Shown here piece after piece: positions 11,226-22,471 of a stretch of 64,000 nt of DNA. The stretch is from Mangifera indica (Eukaryota > Streptophyta > Magnoliopsida > Sapindales > Anacardiaceae). A program made the translations under genes and the position numbers. The stretch covers positions 4,278,001-4,342,000 of the forward strand of contig NC_058153.1 in the NCBI RefSeq assembly GCF_011075055.1, written 5' to 3'. Numbering within the stretch: position 1 is the stretch's first letter; each line of letters opens with the position of its first letter. Below the pieces are notes generated by a model. It was not told the origin of the DNA and did not search any database. It was given only the letters and a program-made list of their open reading frames with translations.

Positions 11226-11628
11226 ATGACTGCGAAAGCGAATATCATGCCTATCATCAACAAGATATACTGCTCTTCTTCTCAGGTGGTGCTCGTCGTG
11301 AGGGAGAGGCCTCATGCCGTTAACGGCGGAGGATTTGTGGTAACAAATTGCAGCCAAAAGGTTGTGTTCAAAATTGAAGGCTGTGGAGTTCTTGGTACTA
11401 AAGGAGAACTCCTTGTAAGAGATGGTGATGGAGATCCTCTGGTTCTCATCCGCCGAAAGGTATTATCTCGTTTCTCTGATTTATTTCAAATTAATTCATG
11501 GAGGCATCCATGGATATTTATGTACATACAAATTCAAGTTCCCTTAATTATGTAGATTTGTAGCTGATGAAATGAATGGTGTGCTTTATTCGAAATCTTT
11601 CTTCAGATAACGTGCATTGTTGTTTTCT

Positions 11629-11670
<42 letters not shown>

Positions 11671-12671
11671 TTGAAGAATTTATAGGAGGTAAATGGGTTG
11701 AATTAGAGAGAGATCAATATCTGGGTTGTTTTTTGGTAAAAAAATTATGCTGATTCATTTGATTATGTTCATCCGTTCCAATGTTTTTGGGGAAAAATGA
11801 AAGGGAAGTATCTTAAAACAGACGAGCTTGGGAAAACCCCACGTGATAAATTCATCTAAAACGCAGAGAACAATTACTACAAGTAAGTTTCCTTGTTTCT
11901 GATAAATGCTTCCAAGTATTTTTCTTCTCTTTTAGTTCAATGCATACTCGAAAATTCAAATTAATAAGGAAAGAGAAGCACGTATATATGCTTTTACAGT
12001 CACACTGATAAGGTAAAGATAAATAGGCACACACAGTTAGATTCTATTGTTATGTTTGAAGCAACTCAATTATGTCTCTTTTTCAGGGAGGTCTGGCTCA
12101 GGCCTTAAGCACTCATAGGAAATGGAAGGGTTACGCTTATAATTATGAAGGATTTCACAAATCAGTTTTCAGCTTAAAGGAACCCAACTCATCATGCCTG
12201 GTGAGGAGCAATGCCACAAGGATCTCCACTGAAACCTGCAGCTCAAGCAACAAAGCCTGGGACTTTAAGATCAAAGGCTATTTCCCAGACAGAGATTGCA
12301 GCATTGTTGATTCCAAAGGGAACATTATTGCTCAGGTAAATAATGTTATCAGTGAAGTCAATTAGGCTGACTGGAATCTTGACAAAATTGTATAATCATT
12401 GATGCGATAAGCCAAAGTTTTTGCTTTATTCTTTTTTCTTTTGTGGGTGGAAGCTACATGGTGATTATTGATTTTGGTGATTACATGACAGATTGGAATG
12501 AAGAAAGAGATAGAGGAATTGACGGCAAACAAGGATCTGTATCACATAGAGGTGAAGCCAGGAATCGATCAAGCTTTTGTTGTTGGCATAGTTGCCACTC
12601 TAGATTACATATATGGCGAATCTACTAGGTGCCAATCAATTCCGAATATAATGAATAAGGAGATCAATTAA
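11226..12671 (+). CDS. LURP-one-related (LOR, DUF567) protein, copy 2
   Basis: Three exons in the same phase as copy 1: 11226-11459, 12087-12335 and 12492-12671, 220 residues. It differs from copy 1 at 16 positions: 3 in exon 1, 10 in exon 2 and 3 in exon 3. Splice sites, start context and stop are all intact, so it is likely a working gene. It keeps the LIRRK end of exon 1, GNIIAQ at the end of exon 2 and GIDQAFVVGIVATLDYIYGE near the C-terminus. Function is as uncertain as for copy 1: the family is linked to defence responses, but most members have no defined biochemical activity. The excess of amino-acid changes in exon 2 is described under findings. Confidence 0.9.
11636..11668. repeat. 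(TA)n microsatellite in LOR2 intron 1
   Basis: TA run in intron 1, longer than its counterpart in copy 1. Confidence 0.85.
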
Positions 12672-13580
12672 TCAGATTATGGTTTCTCCCACACTGTTAA
12701 TTATATGAGAGATTCTCCTATCTGTTGATGCTACTAATTGTTAATTGTGCATGCTTAATTTCTTTTCCTTTGTTTAATGACTATATAACCTTCTTGATTT
12801 AACAATGTACATGACTCTTGAAAAAGCTGTTTATAATTATTGCTTAATGAGTACTTAAGTTTGATTATGCATCACATTATCTCTGGGATTGAATAATATT
12901 AGGGTATTTAAATATTTTAATTTATTCTCTCACTTAACAGAGATGATGATTTGTTTTAAAGTGGATATCTAATTAATTAGATACAATAGTATTTTAGGAT
13001 TTTTACTGTTATCTATTGAAGTCAACGTGGCAGGGGGCAGGGGTGCCAAGCCGGTCTTGGTATGGCCTATTGCGCCTATGTGCTTGGTAGAGCCAAGGTC
13101 CATCACATGACAAACTTAAAGAACTGAGAGATGGCTTAGGGCCCTAGATTCATGCCCCGATGGGTCTTTAGTAGGCCTGTCCACATGCTTTTACGAGCTA
13201 ACTCACTAAATTATAAATTTTTAATATTTTAATATTTAATATATTTATTTTTTTAATATTTATTAGTCAATCGTATTGGATCAATCCGCAAACTTTATCT
13301 CACTGCCTAAAGTATAGCCTACTAAACCTGTATGCTTGCTACGATCTAATTTTTTCATGTTGGATCGATGTGAGCCATGTCAAATCTCTTTGAATCCTCT
13401 AATATACAAGCAAAAATATTGAGGACTTTAATATTGTAAAAGATCTTTTTTTGTATAAAAGGTTCATAAACTTAAGATTATTCATTTTGTTGAGAAATGA
13501 TTTTCAAATGAAAAAGTTCCTATAAAATACTCAAATATATTCCTCTCCAAACTAAATTTGTTGATTTCTATTTGTTATAT

Positions 13581-15326
13581 AGATAAGGGATACAAATGTT
13601 ATATTCATATAGCTGAAGGGTATTGTGAAGACAACGGGTCACTATGGGTGACTGTGATTTGTGAAGGATGAAATGGCCCCTGCGGTGTATAATTATTGAC
13701 TGATATTTTCTTCTTCTTCTTCTGTTTTTCCATTCCCTATAATATCTTAAAATCATCAGTCCGGTTAATGTAGTATTCAAATTATCATCCTTTACAGGAC
13801 ATTTAGTTCAGGGAATTCATTTTGGATGTTGAAAAAGATGCACATTAGAAATTTACAGTGAGAATAGACCTTCCCAGGAAGTTAAAATACACAAGGAAAA
13901 GAACAGAAAAACTAAACAACTAAGTTTGACAATTGATACTGTGGAGGGCCAGCCCTATCACCTGGTCAGCTTTTAATTAAACCTTGTATCATAGCTTTGA
14001 TACTTTTTGTAGCAGTTAAATGAGATGACAAACTCCGTGTTTTAGAGATTGCAGCTTGAAAAGCCAAAACCCAGTTTCTATGGAAACAAACAAGACAAGA
14101 CAACCGACATCTTCAGCTTAAGCAATTGATTTTGTTTTCCGCTATGCCTTTCTTGGTTGCGGGGCAGCCATTTATGGTTCTTCAATTTTCTATTAAGGAA
14201 AGAAATAGATTCTTCAGTTTGATAATCCCTTCCTGTAAATATGACGATGTTACATCATTTATCTAAAATTATAAAATTATTATTTCAATAAATAGAAAAG
14301 GAATTACCTCTTTATATATATATGTGTGAGGTGGCAGTGGAAATGCTTCGTTGCAAGTTTATTTATTTTAACGAGAATTTTTATTGGTATCAATTATATT
14401 AAATAATATAAAATTTAAATTTAGTTATCAATTTTATAATTATTAAATTAAATAAATTAAAAATATGTGACCAACTTTTTAATTATTAAATTAGATAAAT
14501 TAAAATTTTAATTTTTAATCTTAATATATTATTAAAAAAAACTTAAATTCTGTAATACATAAGTCTCGCCTGTGTATCAAGTTACAACGTAGAAGAATGA
14601 AAAACATGACAGAAAACGCCAATCCAAATCCTGACAGATCCAGCAAACAAAACAATCTCAGCTTTTTTGTCAGAACGGGGTCAGATATTTTCTAGAGTTC
14701 CAGACAAGGCAAGTAACGACGTCCAGAAACTTCGCCATAAACGCCAAATTTTACAGTTCTAAGCTCTTGTCTTTCTTGTTATATTTGCACATGGCCTCTC
14801 TGTCTTTATCAGAGACCATGCGTAATTGAATTGGTTTCTTATATTACCACCACCACGACCGCCGATGCCGATGCCGATATCCCAGTTTTCTTCTCATCTT
14901 TTCGGGAATTTCTCGGCCATTTTCATTATATCTATAATTGCAAAATTTCTATTTAATTTTGATGATAATTATCACTTGCTACCTTCCAAATAAGCATTAA
15001 ACAGCTGGAAATTTCTTTATCAACCATTCTTTCCATAAATGCAGCCAAGGCATTGATTACTTTAGCTAAGTGGGTTGAACCAGCTTTATCACTACTGTTA
15101 ATGCTCCCAGTCAACACAAATTTGCAGAATTCAAGGTAAAAGCTATCAGAAAGAGTCAATAATTGAATAAATTATTTACGGTATAGAGAGAGATAAAACC
15201 ATATTATAATCAGTTTCCGGGTCAAATCTCAAGTTCCAAATAGCTATACAAAAATTCTAAATAGCAAAACGCAGTTACTCTGTTATTTGATTATGTCATA
15301 TTTACCGTTGAACTGGAATCAGCCAT
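13581..15326. other. Intergenic between LOR2 and DUF1677 gene
   Basis: AT-rich DNA without a gene I can support. A minus-strand frame of 68 codons at 14953-15159 (LEFCKFVLTGSINSSDK...) is complete and protein-like in composition, but I could not assign a family or link it to other exons; it lies about 170 bases downstream of the DUF1677 stop. Confidence 0.4.
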
Positions 15327-15764
15327 TCAACGAGACAGAGATGGAAAGCAACTCTCTGATCTAACCAGTGAGGAGCCCTTAACCCTTTCAATATCTGGGA
15401 AAATAATGCTGGAGTTAGAGCGACGAGGGCGAGGGGAATCCAAGCTCCTTCTCAATATTCTTCCCAAAACAGAGATGGGGTTCTCGGTTTCACTCGGCGG
15501 AGATGACGATCTAAACTCCTTGCAAAAACTAATGTGCCGGTCCAGCGCTTCTTCGGTGGAGATCAGCCTATCTGATCGGAGCACCTCTTCCTTCACGGCC
15601 TCGGCGCAGAGCCCGCACAGCCAGTGGCCTCTGTAGCGCTCACGCACGCGCAAAATGTACGCCGGCGTGCAGTCCTCCGTGAAGCCACAGGAGTCGCATT
15701 TCACTGCCTCGACTTCCAGCGGCGAGACTTGCTGAGTTTGTTTGGTTGCTGGTGACTGTGCCAT
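15327..15764 (-). CDS. DUF1677 family protein
   Basis: Single-exon minus-strand gene of 145 residues, a normal length for this plant-specific family. The conserved core is VEAVKCDSCGFTEDCTPAYI followed by GHWLCGLCAEAVKEE. Cysteines 23, 26, 32, 50 and 53 form a CxxC...C...CxxC pattern that could bind a metal. A second conserved part, ALDRHISFCKEF, follows near residue 75, and the C-terminal third is Ser/Arg-rich and probably disordered. The first ATG of the frame is used, in the good context ACCAATGGC. No signal peptide or membrane segment. The biochemical role of the family is unknown. The 5' leader (above 15764) contains a 9-bp inverted repeat. Confidence 0.9.
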   Translation of the reverse strand: MAQSPATKQTQQVSPLEVEAVKCDSCGFTEDCTPAYILRVRERYRGHWLCGLCAEAVKEEVLRSDRLISTEEALDRHISFCKEFRSSSPPSETENPISVLGRILRRSLDSPRPRRSNSSIIFPDIERVKGSSLVRSESCFPSLSR

Positions 15765-15769
15765 TGGTT

Positions 15770-15812
15770 AAAACAGAGCATTGATGAACGAAGATTTTGA
15801 GCACTCTGTTTT
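15770..15812 (-). repeat. Inverted repeat in DUF1677 leader
   Basis: AAAACAGAG at 15770-15778 and CTCTGTTTT at 15804-15812 can pair as a 9-bp stem with a 25-base loop, a few bases upstream of the start codon on the minus strand. Confidence 0.5.
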
Positions 15813-16373
15813 AGACAGGCTAAAACGGAGTATTATGAGACAAAGAAGAAGAAGAATGAAGAAGAGAGATTTATACTGAAGCGGATGATTGGCGAGGGAT
15901 TAGTACTTTCCCGAAAAGCCAAAAAGTTTCCGAGTTAGGGGCTTGGTCATGCAATATTATTTAATTTATAACCAAATTTTCAGTATTATATAATAATATT
16001 CCTTTACACTGAAAAGCTATTATGGGGTTTCCAAATTATTTCACCCCGATTTTGCCGAAATCTCACCCCCAAAATATATATATATATATATGAACTATGA
16101 TTTGCATATTTATATTTGTATGTGAATTTGGGCATGCAACAATATGTCAATCCGATTTCAAATTATTTCATCGAAGTTTCTATTAAAATCTCAAAATAAT
16201 GATATATCATTGAAGAATCATATGATACATTATCGTTAGTATCGATTATTTGTTATAAGGCTTTGAAATAAAAAATCAAAATTTTTAGTGTAGATTCTTG
16301 GGAGTGATCATATATAATCAAAGTTTTAATAGAAGATATTACTAAAAATTAATTTTAATGGGTAATTTTATGT

Positions 16374-16515
16374 ATAATAAAATTATACATATTTATATAA
16401 GTATATAAATAAATATATATTTAATATCTATTATTATTATATGATTAAATTATTTTAAATTAAAAATTAAATAAAATCTAATTATATAATAAAACATATA
16501 AATTAATATTAGTGG
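16374..16515. mobile_element. Palindromic AT-rich MITE, copy 2
   Basis: AATAAAATTATACATA at the left, core GATTAAATTATTTTAAATTA, and ACATATAAATTAATATTA at the right. Degenerate ends. Confidence 0.5.
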
Positions 16516-16567
16516 CAATAAAATTGAGTTAATATTTAAACCTTGATTTTCAGAACATTTGTTGAAA

Positions 16568-16743
16568 CAATAAAACTATGTGTACCCACTTTGGGTACAC
16601 AAATATATACATATTTATATGTGTCATCATGTGATTGGATAATTTTGAATTAAGAATAAAATAATAACCAATCATATAATGACACATATGAGTGTGTATA
16701 CATTTATGTACCCAAAGTAGATACACATAGTATTACTCTTATT
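16568..16743. mobile_element. Palindromic MITE, best-preserved copy (copy 3)
   Basis: Left end CAATAAAACTATGTGTACCC; the right end, reversed, is CAATAAGAGTAATACTATGTG and then a CTACTTTGGGTACA stretch. The whole element can fold on itself: CTTTGGGTACA near 16590 pairs with TGTACCCAAAG near 16707, and further inside GTGTCATCATGTGATTGG pairs with CCAATCATATAATGACAC. Length is about 176 bases, with no coding capacity. Confidence 0.75.
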
Positions 16744-18536
16744 GAAAAAGGCACGTGGCAGCGGGTGCATGGGGGTATTGTAAGACAAAGGTGAGAATAA
16801 TGAAGGAGCTTTTGCTTAATGGGTAAGGTAGGTGAAGAGCCAATGAAAATTTGTGGGGTTGATAAAATGATATCACCACAAAGGACAAGTTTAGCTAGTA
16901 AACTCAAATCAATTTATCAAAATACCAATTATTAAAGTAATTAATATTTTTTTAAATAAAAAAATTAATAAAATCGATAAAATATTAAAATTTTTACAAA
17001 AAAAAAATCTTGGGCTTAGCCTTTACCAAAGAGTGTATGGGTTATTGTGTCGATACTATGTGTCCTTATGTAAAATTAAAAATAATATATGTCATTGCAC
17101 CAACACATTCCTCATTTTGGGAAAGGCCAAAAATATGCAACATATTTTTTTAGGCTAATAATTGTTTTGTTGTTTTAAATATGATGTAATTTGTATTTTT
17201 TAAATTGCATGTTTGTTCATGTTATGTTTAATATGAAGCAAACTGCTAAATGTATGGGTTATTTTGTTTTTCTCATATTTATGTTGGAACTGTGTGGGTG
17301 TTGTATCTTTTTTATTTATTTATATTATACTGTTTTTTCTCTTATTTGTATTAGAATCGTATGGGTTAATGTTTCGTCATGTTAGTGTTTCTCTTTTTGT
17401 TCTCTTCACACTCGATAGAGGTAGATCTCGGTTTTAAAGGCTTTAGGTTGTACAAAGTGAATCAAGTCTAGGATTCAAATTATCGATTTCAAGTTCAACG
17501 GAATAACTGAATTTAAGTATACTATGTCTACTTAAAGGGTCAAAATGTAATAACGCAAATATGGATGGATTAGAATGAAATTATTGCATTGTTGATATTA
17601 TCCAATTTGGATAAATATAGGTTAAAAATGAATATGTGTCAAGTCAAATGAACATTCGCTCATGGTCAATGAACGATTATCATATATCTAGAAATTTGGA
17701 TAGTCACAATTTTCAGTTGATATAATATGATTCGTATTAACAGTCGTGCATGTTATATGAACAATCATTTCTCGTCTTTTATATGACTGAACGAATTTTT
17801 AACCTTTATAACTTTTGTTATTTTTAACAACTGTACACATAACCTGTTCATTAAGATTCTATTAGACCATATTACGTTTTTCTATCGCCTCTAACATCGT
17901 GTGCCTCGTGTGGATATCAAAGGAGTCATCCTATACTTGGATTGAGTCAGTTCTCGTTACAGTCACACTAGACAAAGACTTTGGAGCCACCAACAGGAGT
18001 TTTTATATTCTTAATCCCCTGTGATTGTTTATGTTAAAGCATGAATACACTTTGAGTCCCATAAAATGAATCCTAGAATCGGTTATAGTTGAATGAATGT
18101 TGTATTAAATTTTTAAAATATATTTCCAGTGCACCTGCTTTTAATCAATATGATGCTTTAATTGAACATACTTGCATGAAGTTTGTTGTTTATTAATAGT
18201 ATAGGTTTAACCTTCCAAGGAGTATTTTAGTAGCAAAGGAGTAAAGATAACATAAGAATAAGTGTTCAAAAATCTCATTCGACAATTTTCCAAGGCTATC
18301 ACTAGACCTTGAGTTTCCCCGCTCAGAGTGACTGAATTATATTGCGTGAATCCCAATGAGGGTGTTTTGTCAGTATTCATAATGCTGACATTTGCAGCTT
18401 TGTTTTGATGTATACAACTTTCTGCAACTTGGAACCAATGATTGATCATTCAATCCAAACTTTTTCTCCTCCACAATAACATTATCCTATACTATCTTCC
18501 CTACCACATCAATAACTCAATCTGATTCAACCCTTT

Positions 18537-21307
18537 ATGGCTCCAAAAATTGATCAAGTGACCTCTGCTAAGGCAGCAAAACGCTGCTTACCAGCATGTT
18601 CAGCCTTTCTACTAGCTTCTTTAATCGCTTTTGCAGTCCAAATCTTCTTCTTCTCGCCAATATCTCCTGACTTGCTTCATCTTCCCCCAGTATCTTCAGC
18701 GTCTCATCTGCCTACAAATAACTATTTACAGGTAACCTTAAGCTTGTGTTTAGTTTATTAAAACTGCATGTGGTGCTATTGTGTTGCTACAATTAAGTAG
18801 TCATTGCTGTAGAGTGTGATTAAACTTGGAGAGGGAGTAGTTAGAGGTCCAGAAGATGTTTGGGTGGACGCAAAGGGTGTGTTATATACAGCAACTAGAG
18901 ATGGTTGGATAAAAAGATTGCATAAAAATGGAACATGGCAGGACTGGAAAAAGATAGACAGTGATGTTTTACTTGGAATCACAACAACAAAGGAAAATGA
19001 GCTTATTGTTTGCGATGCTGAAATGGTGAGACAATTCTCAATCTTACCACTCATTAAATTACCTTGTAAAGCAATGTTATTTATATACATTTTTTAAGTA
19101 TATAATTAGATATATAGATAATGTATTATCGTATCATTAGGATTAAAAGATATGATAACAAATCATCTATCTATCTAATTATATACTAAAAAATATATAT
19201 ATATAATTTTATGTTGTCCTGTCGAGTGACAAAGCCCTCATGTGCAAATTCTTTAGGGTTTGCTTAAGGTTAATGATGATGGGGTTACTGTTCTAGCATC
19301 ACACTTCAACGGATCCCAAATAAGGTAAGAGTCAGTAATAAAAAATAATGCTTTTGAGAGAGATCGATCATTGATAAATAGGAATGTAAATCGAAAATAT
19401 GATTATTTTGTAAAATTGATTCATATGAATTCTAGCAAATATATTCAAACATAATCTAATTAATCTAATCAATCTAATATCAATAATGATTCATCATACA
19501 CATAATGATTTATAAGATATTGAAATTAAAAGTTTTAAGGATTTTGATAAATTTGTTGTCACATAGTTAATACAAAATCAACTTTGAATATGATCGATTA
19601 TGAATCTGGTGAAACTGGTATTTCTTCCTCATATATCCCAAAATAACGATATTTTGATGGATGATATACCACGTATATTAAGAAAGAAAATCTACCCTCT
19701 TATATAGTAGTTTAGTAGGCTCTTATGTGAACGGTCTAATAAACTCAATAGTCTACACTTGTGTTGTAATAATCCAGATTATTCTATGAAGTGTATAGAG
19801 GCATTCAACAAAATTAATCACAATATGCTCGTAATACTTAATTTACTGGAATATACATTTATCCAAATTTTATTAAATTAAAACAATATCAATGTTTACC
19901 CACATTCTTGAAATTTTCTAACATGTTGTTGACCTAGTGTTGTTTTTCGACCCACTTGGTGTATGAAATTTATCTTGATGAGGGACAAATTAATGAAACC
20001 TTATGAAGCCATTTTGGAATGAGTCGCTACTCGAAAGTGATAGCACATCTTGTTGGCATTATGGCCAGTGGCTTCAGAAAATGACATATGAACAAGCGTG
20101 CTTGATCATTAAAGATAGTGCAAGATATGCCATTTCTGTCTTTATGCGACACTGAAACTTCGTTGGGCAATCTTGGCATGGAGAAGGGATGTGGTACCAA
20201 ATGTGGAAGCTAAAAATCAATAGCTTTTGTAAAGGAATCTTTCTTTTTCTCGTTGACACTGATAGTAACCTGACATTATAGATCATAGTTTTGTAGTTTA
20301 TGGAAGTAAATGGATGACTGTTGTAGTCCAACTCTTTGTTCATTTTTGGATTTGAAAGGCGGGCCATAAAAAATTTTTGACTTTTATATAGATCTATACA
20401 TATTCAAGAACTTGGTTTTTACAGTTTACTGGAAGATTGTACTTTGATATGTATTTTGACTAGAACATTTACTTAATGTTATGGAAAATCTACCCAGGTT
20501 TGCGGATGAAGTGATTGCAGCATCAGATGGCAGTTTATATTTCAGTGTAGCAAGCACCAAATTTGGACTCCATGATTGGCATCTAGACGTGCTTGAGGCG
20601 AAACCTCATGGGCAACTGCTCAAGTATGACCCCGTATCGAATGAGACATCAATGTTGCTAGATGGTTTGGGGTTTACTAACGGGGTTGCCCTCTCAAAAG
20701 ATGAAGACTATTTGGTGTTCTGTGAAACATGGAAGTAAGTGTTTGCAAAATTGCCAAATAGATGTTAGATTGTTACTTGCATTTGTCAACATGTTAACTC
20801 TCTTTCTGTGGGATCAGATTCAGGTGCCGGAAGTATTGGCTTAAGGGCGAGACGAAAGGGGAGACTGATGCTTTCATTGAAAACCTTCCTGGTGGACCTG
20901 ATAACATCAATCTTGCCCCAGATGGCTCTTTCTGGATAGCTTTGCTTCAGGTATTTCAATCTGAATTCTCAAGCAGTTTTCAATTAACTTGCAATCTGCG
21001 GCTATTCAGATTACAATTTGAATTAATGGTGCAGTTGCATTCTGAGAGGCTGGAATTTGTGCACACCTCTAAGGCAACCAAACATTTTCTAGCAGCATTT
21101 CCAAAACTGTTCAGACTGATCAACGCCGTCTACAAGAAAGCATCGGTAGTGAATGTGGCTACCAATGGCAAGATTATCAGGAAGTTTGACGATCCTGATG
21201 GAAAGGTGTTGAGCTTTGTGACCAATGCTCTGGAGTTTGATAATCATCTCTACTTGGGTAGCCTCAACTCCAACTTCATTGGAAAATTACCCCTAAAAAC
21301 AGAGTAA
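18537..21307 (+). CDS. SSL: Strictosidine synthase-like (SSL) protein
   Basis: Six exons join in frame at GT-AG sites: 18537-18731, 18813-19025, 19257-19324, 20498-20734, 20818-20950 and 21035-21307, giving 372 residues, the usual SSL length. Residues about 21-40 (ACSAFLLASLIAFAVQIFFF) form a membrane anchor or signal anchor, so the protein probably enters the secretory pathway with the rest in the lumen. The six-bladed propeller domain follows: GPEDVWVDAKGVLYTATRDG, FADEVIAASDGSLYFSVAST, GLGFTNGVALSKDEDYLVFC, LPGGPDNINLAPDGSFWIAL and LYLGSLNSNFIGKLPL. True strictosidine synthases of alkaloid plants use a catalytic Glu; SSL proteins generally lack it and have been linked to stress and defence. 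The substrate is unknown. Intron 3 (1.17 kb) holds a stretch also found in the 3' flank. A broken copy of the 3' end lies just downstream. Confidence 0.9.
19091..19193. mobile_element. Short hairpin element in SSL intron 2
   Basis: Near-perfect inverted ends: AGTATATAATTAGATATATA at the left and, reversed, AGTATATAATTAGATAGATA at the right, about 100 bases in all. The core differs from the main MITE family here, so it may be a separate MITE. Confidence 0.6.
20065..20115 (+). repeat. Repeat shared by SSL intron 3 and 3' flank
   Basis: CAGTGGCTTCAGAAAATGAC followed by AACAAGCGTGCTTGATCATTAAA here. At 21402-21446 the same string recurs with AACAATCGAGTGATCATTAAA. The repeat suggests that 3'-flank DNA of an SSL copy was carried into the intron. 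Confidence 0.6.
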
Positions 21308-21458
21308 TTGTTTTTAAGTTTTAGTGTGAAAGGAAAATAATGCTGTACCACAGACATAAGCTGATGAATTAAACAATCTTGTATATGATTGTAACTGATC
21401 TCAGTGGCTTCAGAAAATGACATGAACAATCGAGTGATCATTAAATTAGAAATATATA

Positions 21459-21890
21459 TGGGGTATCTCAATCTGAACTCTAAATCAATTTTCTATTCTG
21501 TGGAGCATGCTGTTCAAGATCTTTGGTTAGTATAGTTACACTCTGAGAGGCTGAAATCTGTGCACACTTCAAAGGCATCCAAAATTCTCCTATCAGCATT
21601 TCAAAGCTGATCAGACTGACTATTCCCCCACACATGAAAAGCATTGTTTGTGAATGTGGCAGTTGATGGCAAGAAAATCGGAAAGTTTGACAATCCTAAC
21701 AGAAAGGCGATGAATTGTGACTAACAATATCGAGTTTGAAGATCATCTCTACATGGGCAGCATCAATTCCAGCTTCAGCAGAAAATTGCTCAATGTTTGC
21801 AAGTCTAAGGAAAACATGTTGTACCACAGACATGAACAAATAAATAATCTGTCAATCGTTGTTTATTGTATATGGTTTGTAAAATATTCT
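21459..21890 (+). pseudogene. Broken duplicate of SSL last exon
   Basis: From about 21459 the sequence repeats intron 5, exon 6 and the 3' untranslated region of the SSL gene. Recognisable parts are TCTGAGAGGCTG, GTGCACACTTCAAAGGCATC, GTGAATGTGGCA, and a CATCTCTACATGGGCAGC block matching CTCTACTTGGGTAGCC. Stops and indels in the exon copy (for example TGA near 21608) remove coding ability. No exon 1-5 sequence accompanies it, so it is a partial tandem duplication and not a second gene. Confidence 0.85.
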
Positions 21891-22471
21891 TGTGTCACAA
21901 CAAACATAAACGAAGAAATATTCGGCTTCTCAATGTTCTCATTTTATATAGTTTACAAGGCTGTAATGTCTTCAGCATTGAATAAATAGAAGTAGGGTGT
22001 TTAATATCTTGTATTCTTTGGTCCCCAGGACTGAATTATTAACCAGATAGCGAGAGAAGCAAAGAAACCATTGTACTGAATTGCTAAGCTCCAGAAGACA
22101 AAGAAAAGCCAGAAATACGCAATTCGAATCGAAAGAGACGACTAATCAGATTAGCACAGCGGGTCATTCATAATGACATCATAAGCATCCCACATTTCGT
22201 TCTATCTGTGCTTCTTGCTAGAAGTAGCACTCAAGATTTGTCCCGAAAGAAACACGACAGTAGTTGCTCTGATAAAATAAACAAATACAACCATGGCAAC
22301 CTGTAAGAGTTGTAACTAGACTAAATAATTTCAAAGCTCCATATAGCAACATGAGATAACATTAGTCTGAAGCAGCACAGCTTCGACCTCTAACTGACTT
22401 CTGAGTCTCTCTCATTCTGCAAGAACAACATGATAGCAGATTTTCTTTCAGCAGCAGCTATTGCGTTTTAA

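Larger units (their letters stand above)
10940..13580. repeat. Tandem duplication block, right copy
   Basis: Right copy of the block at 1690-4410, including promoter, gene 2, and a 3' tail that matches to about AAACTAAATTTG near 13558. The copia element inserted near or after the end of the left block. Confidence 0.75.
15960..18480. other. Intergenic AT-rich DNA with MITEs
   Basis: Holds two MITE copies (16374-16515 and 16568-16743) and a short TA run near 16074-16090. No protein family is recognisable in the rest; the longest frames are AT-biased and lack splice partners. Confidence 0.5.

Noticed and set aside
14953..15159. 68-codon minus-strand frame downstream of the DUF1677 gene
   Set aside because: A protein-like composition drew attention and a GLTP-type resemblance was considered, but no conserved motif could be confirmed.
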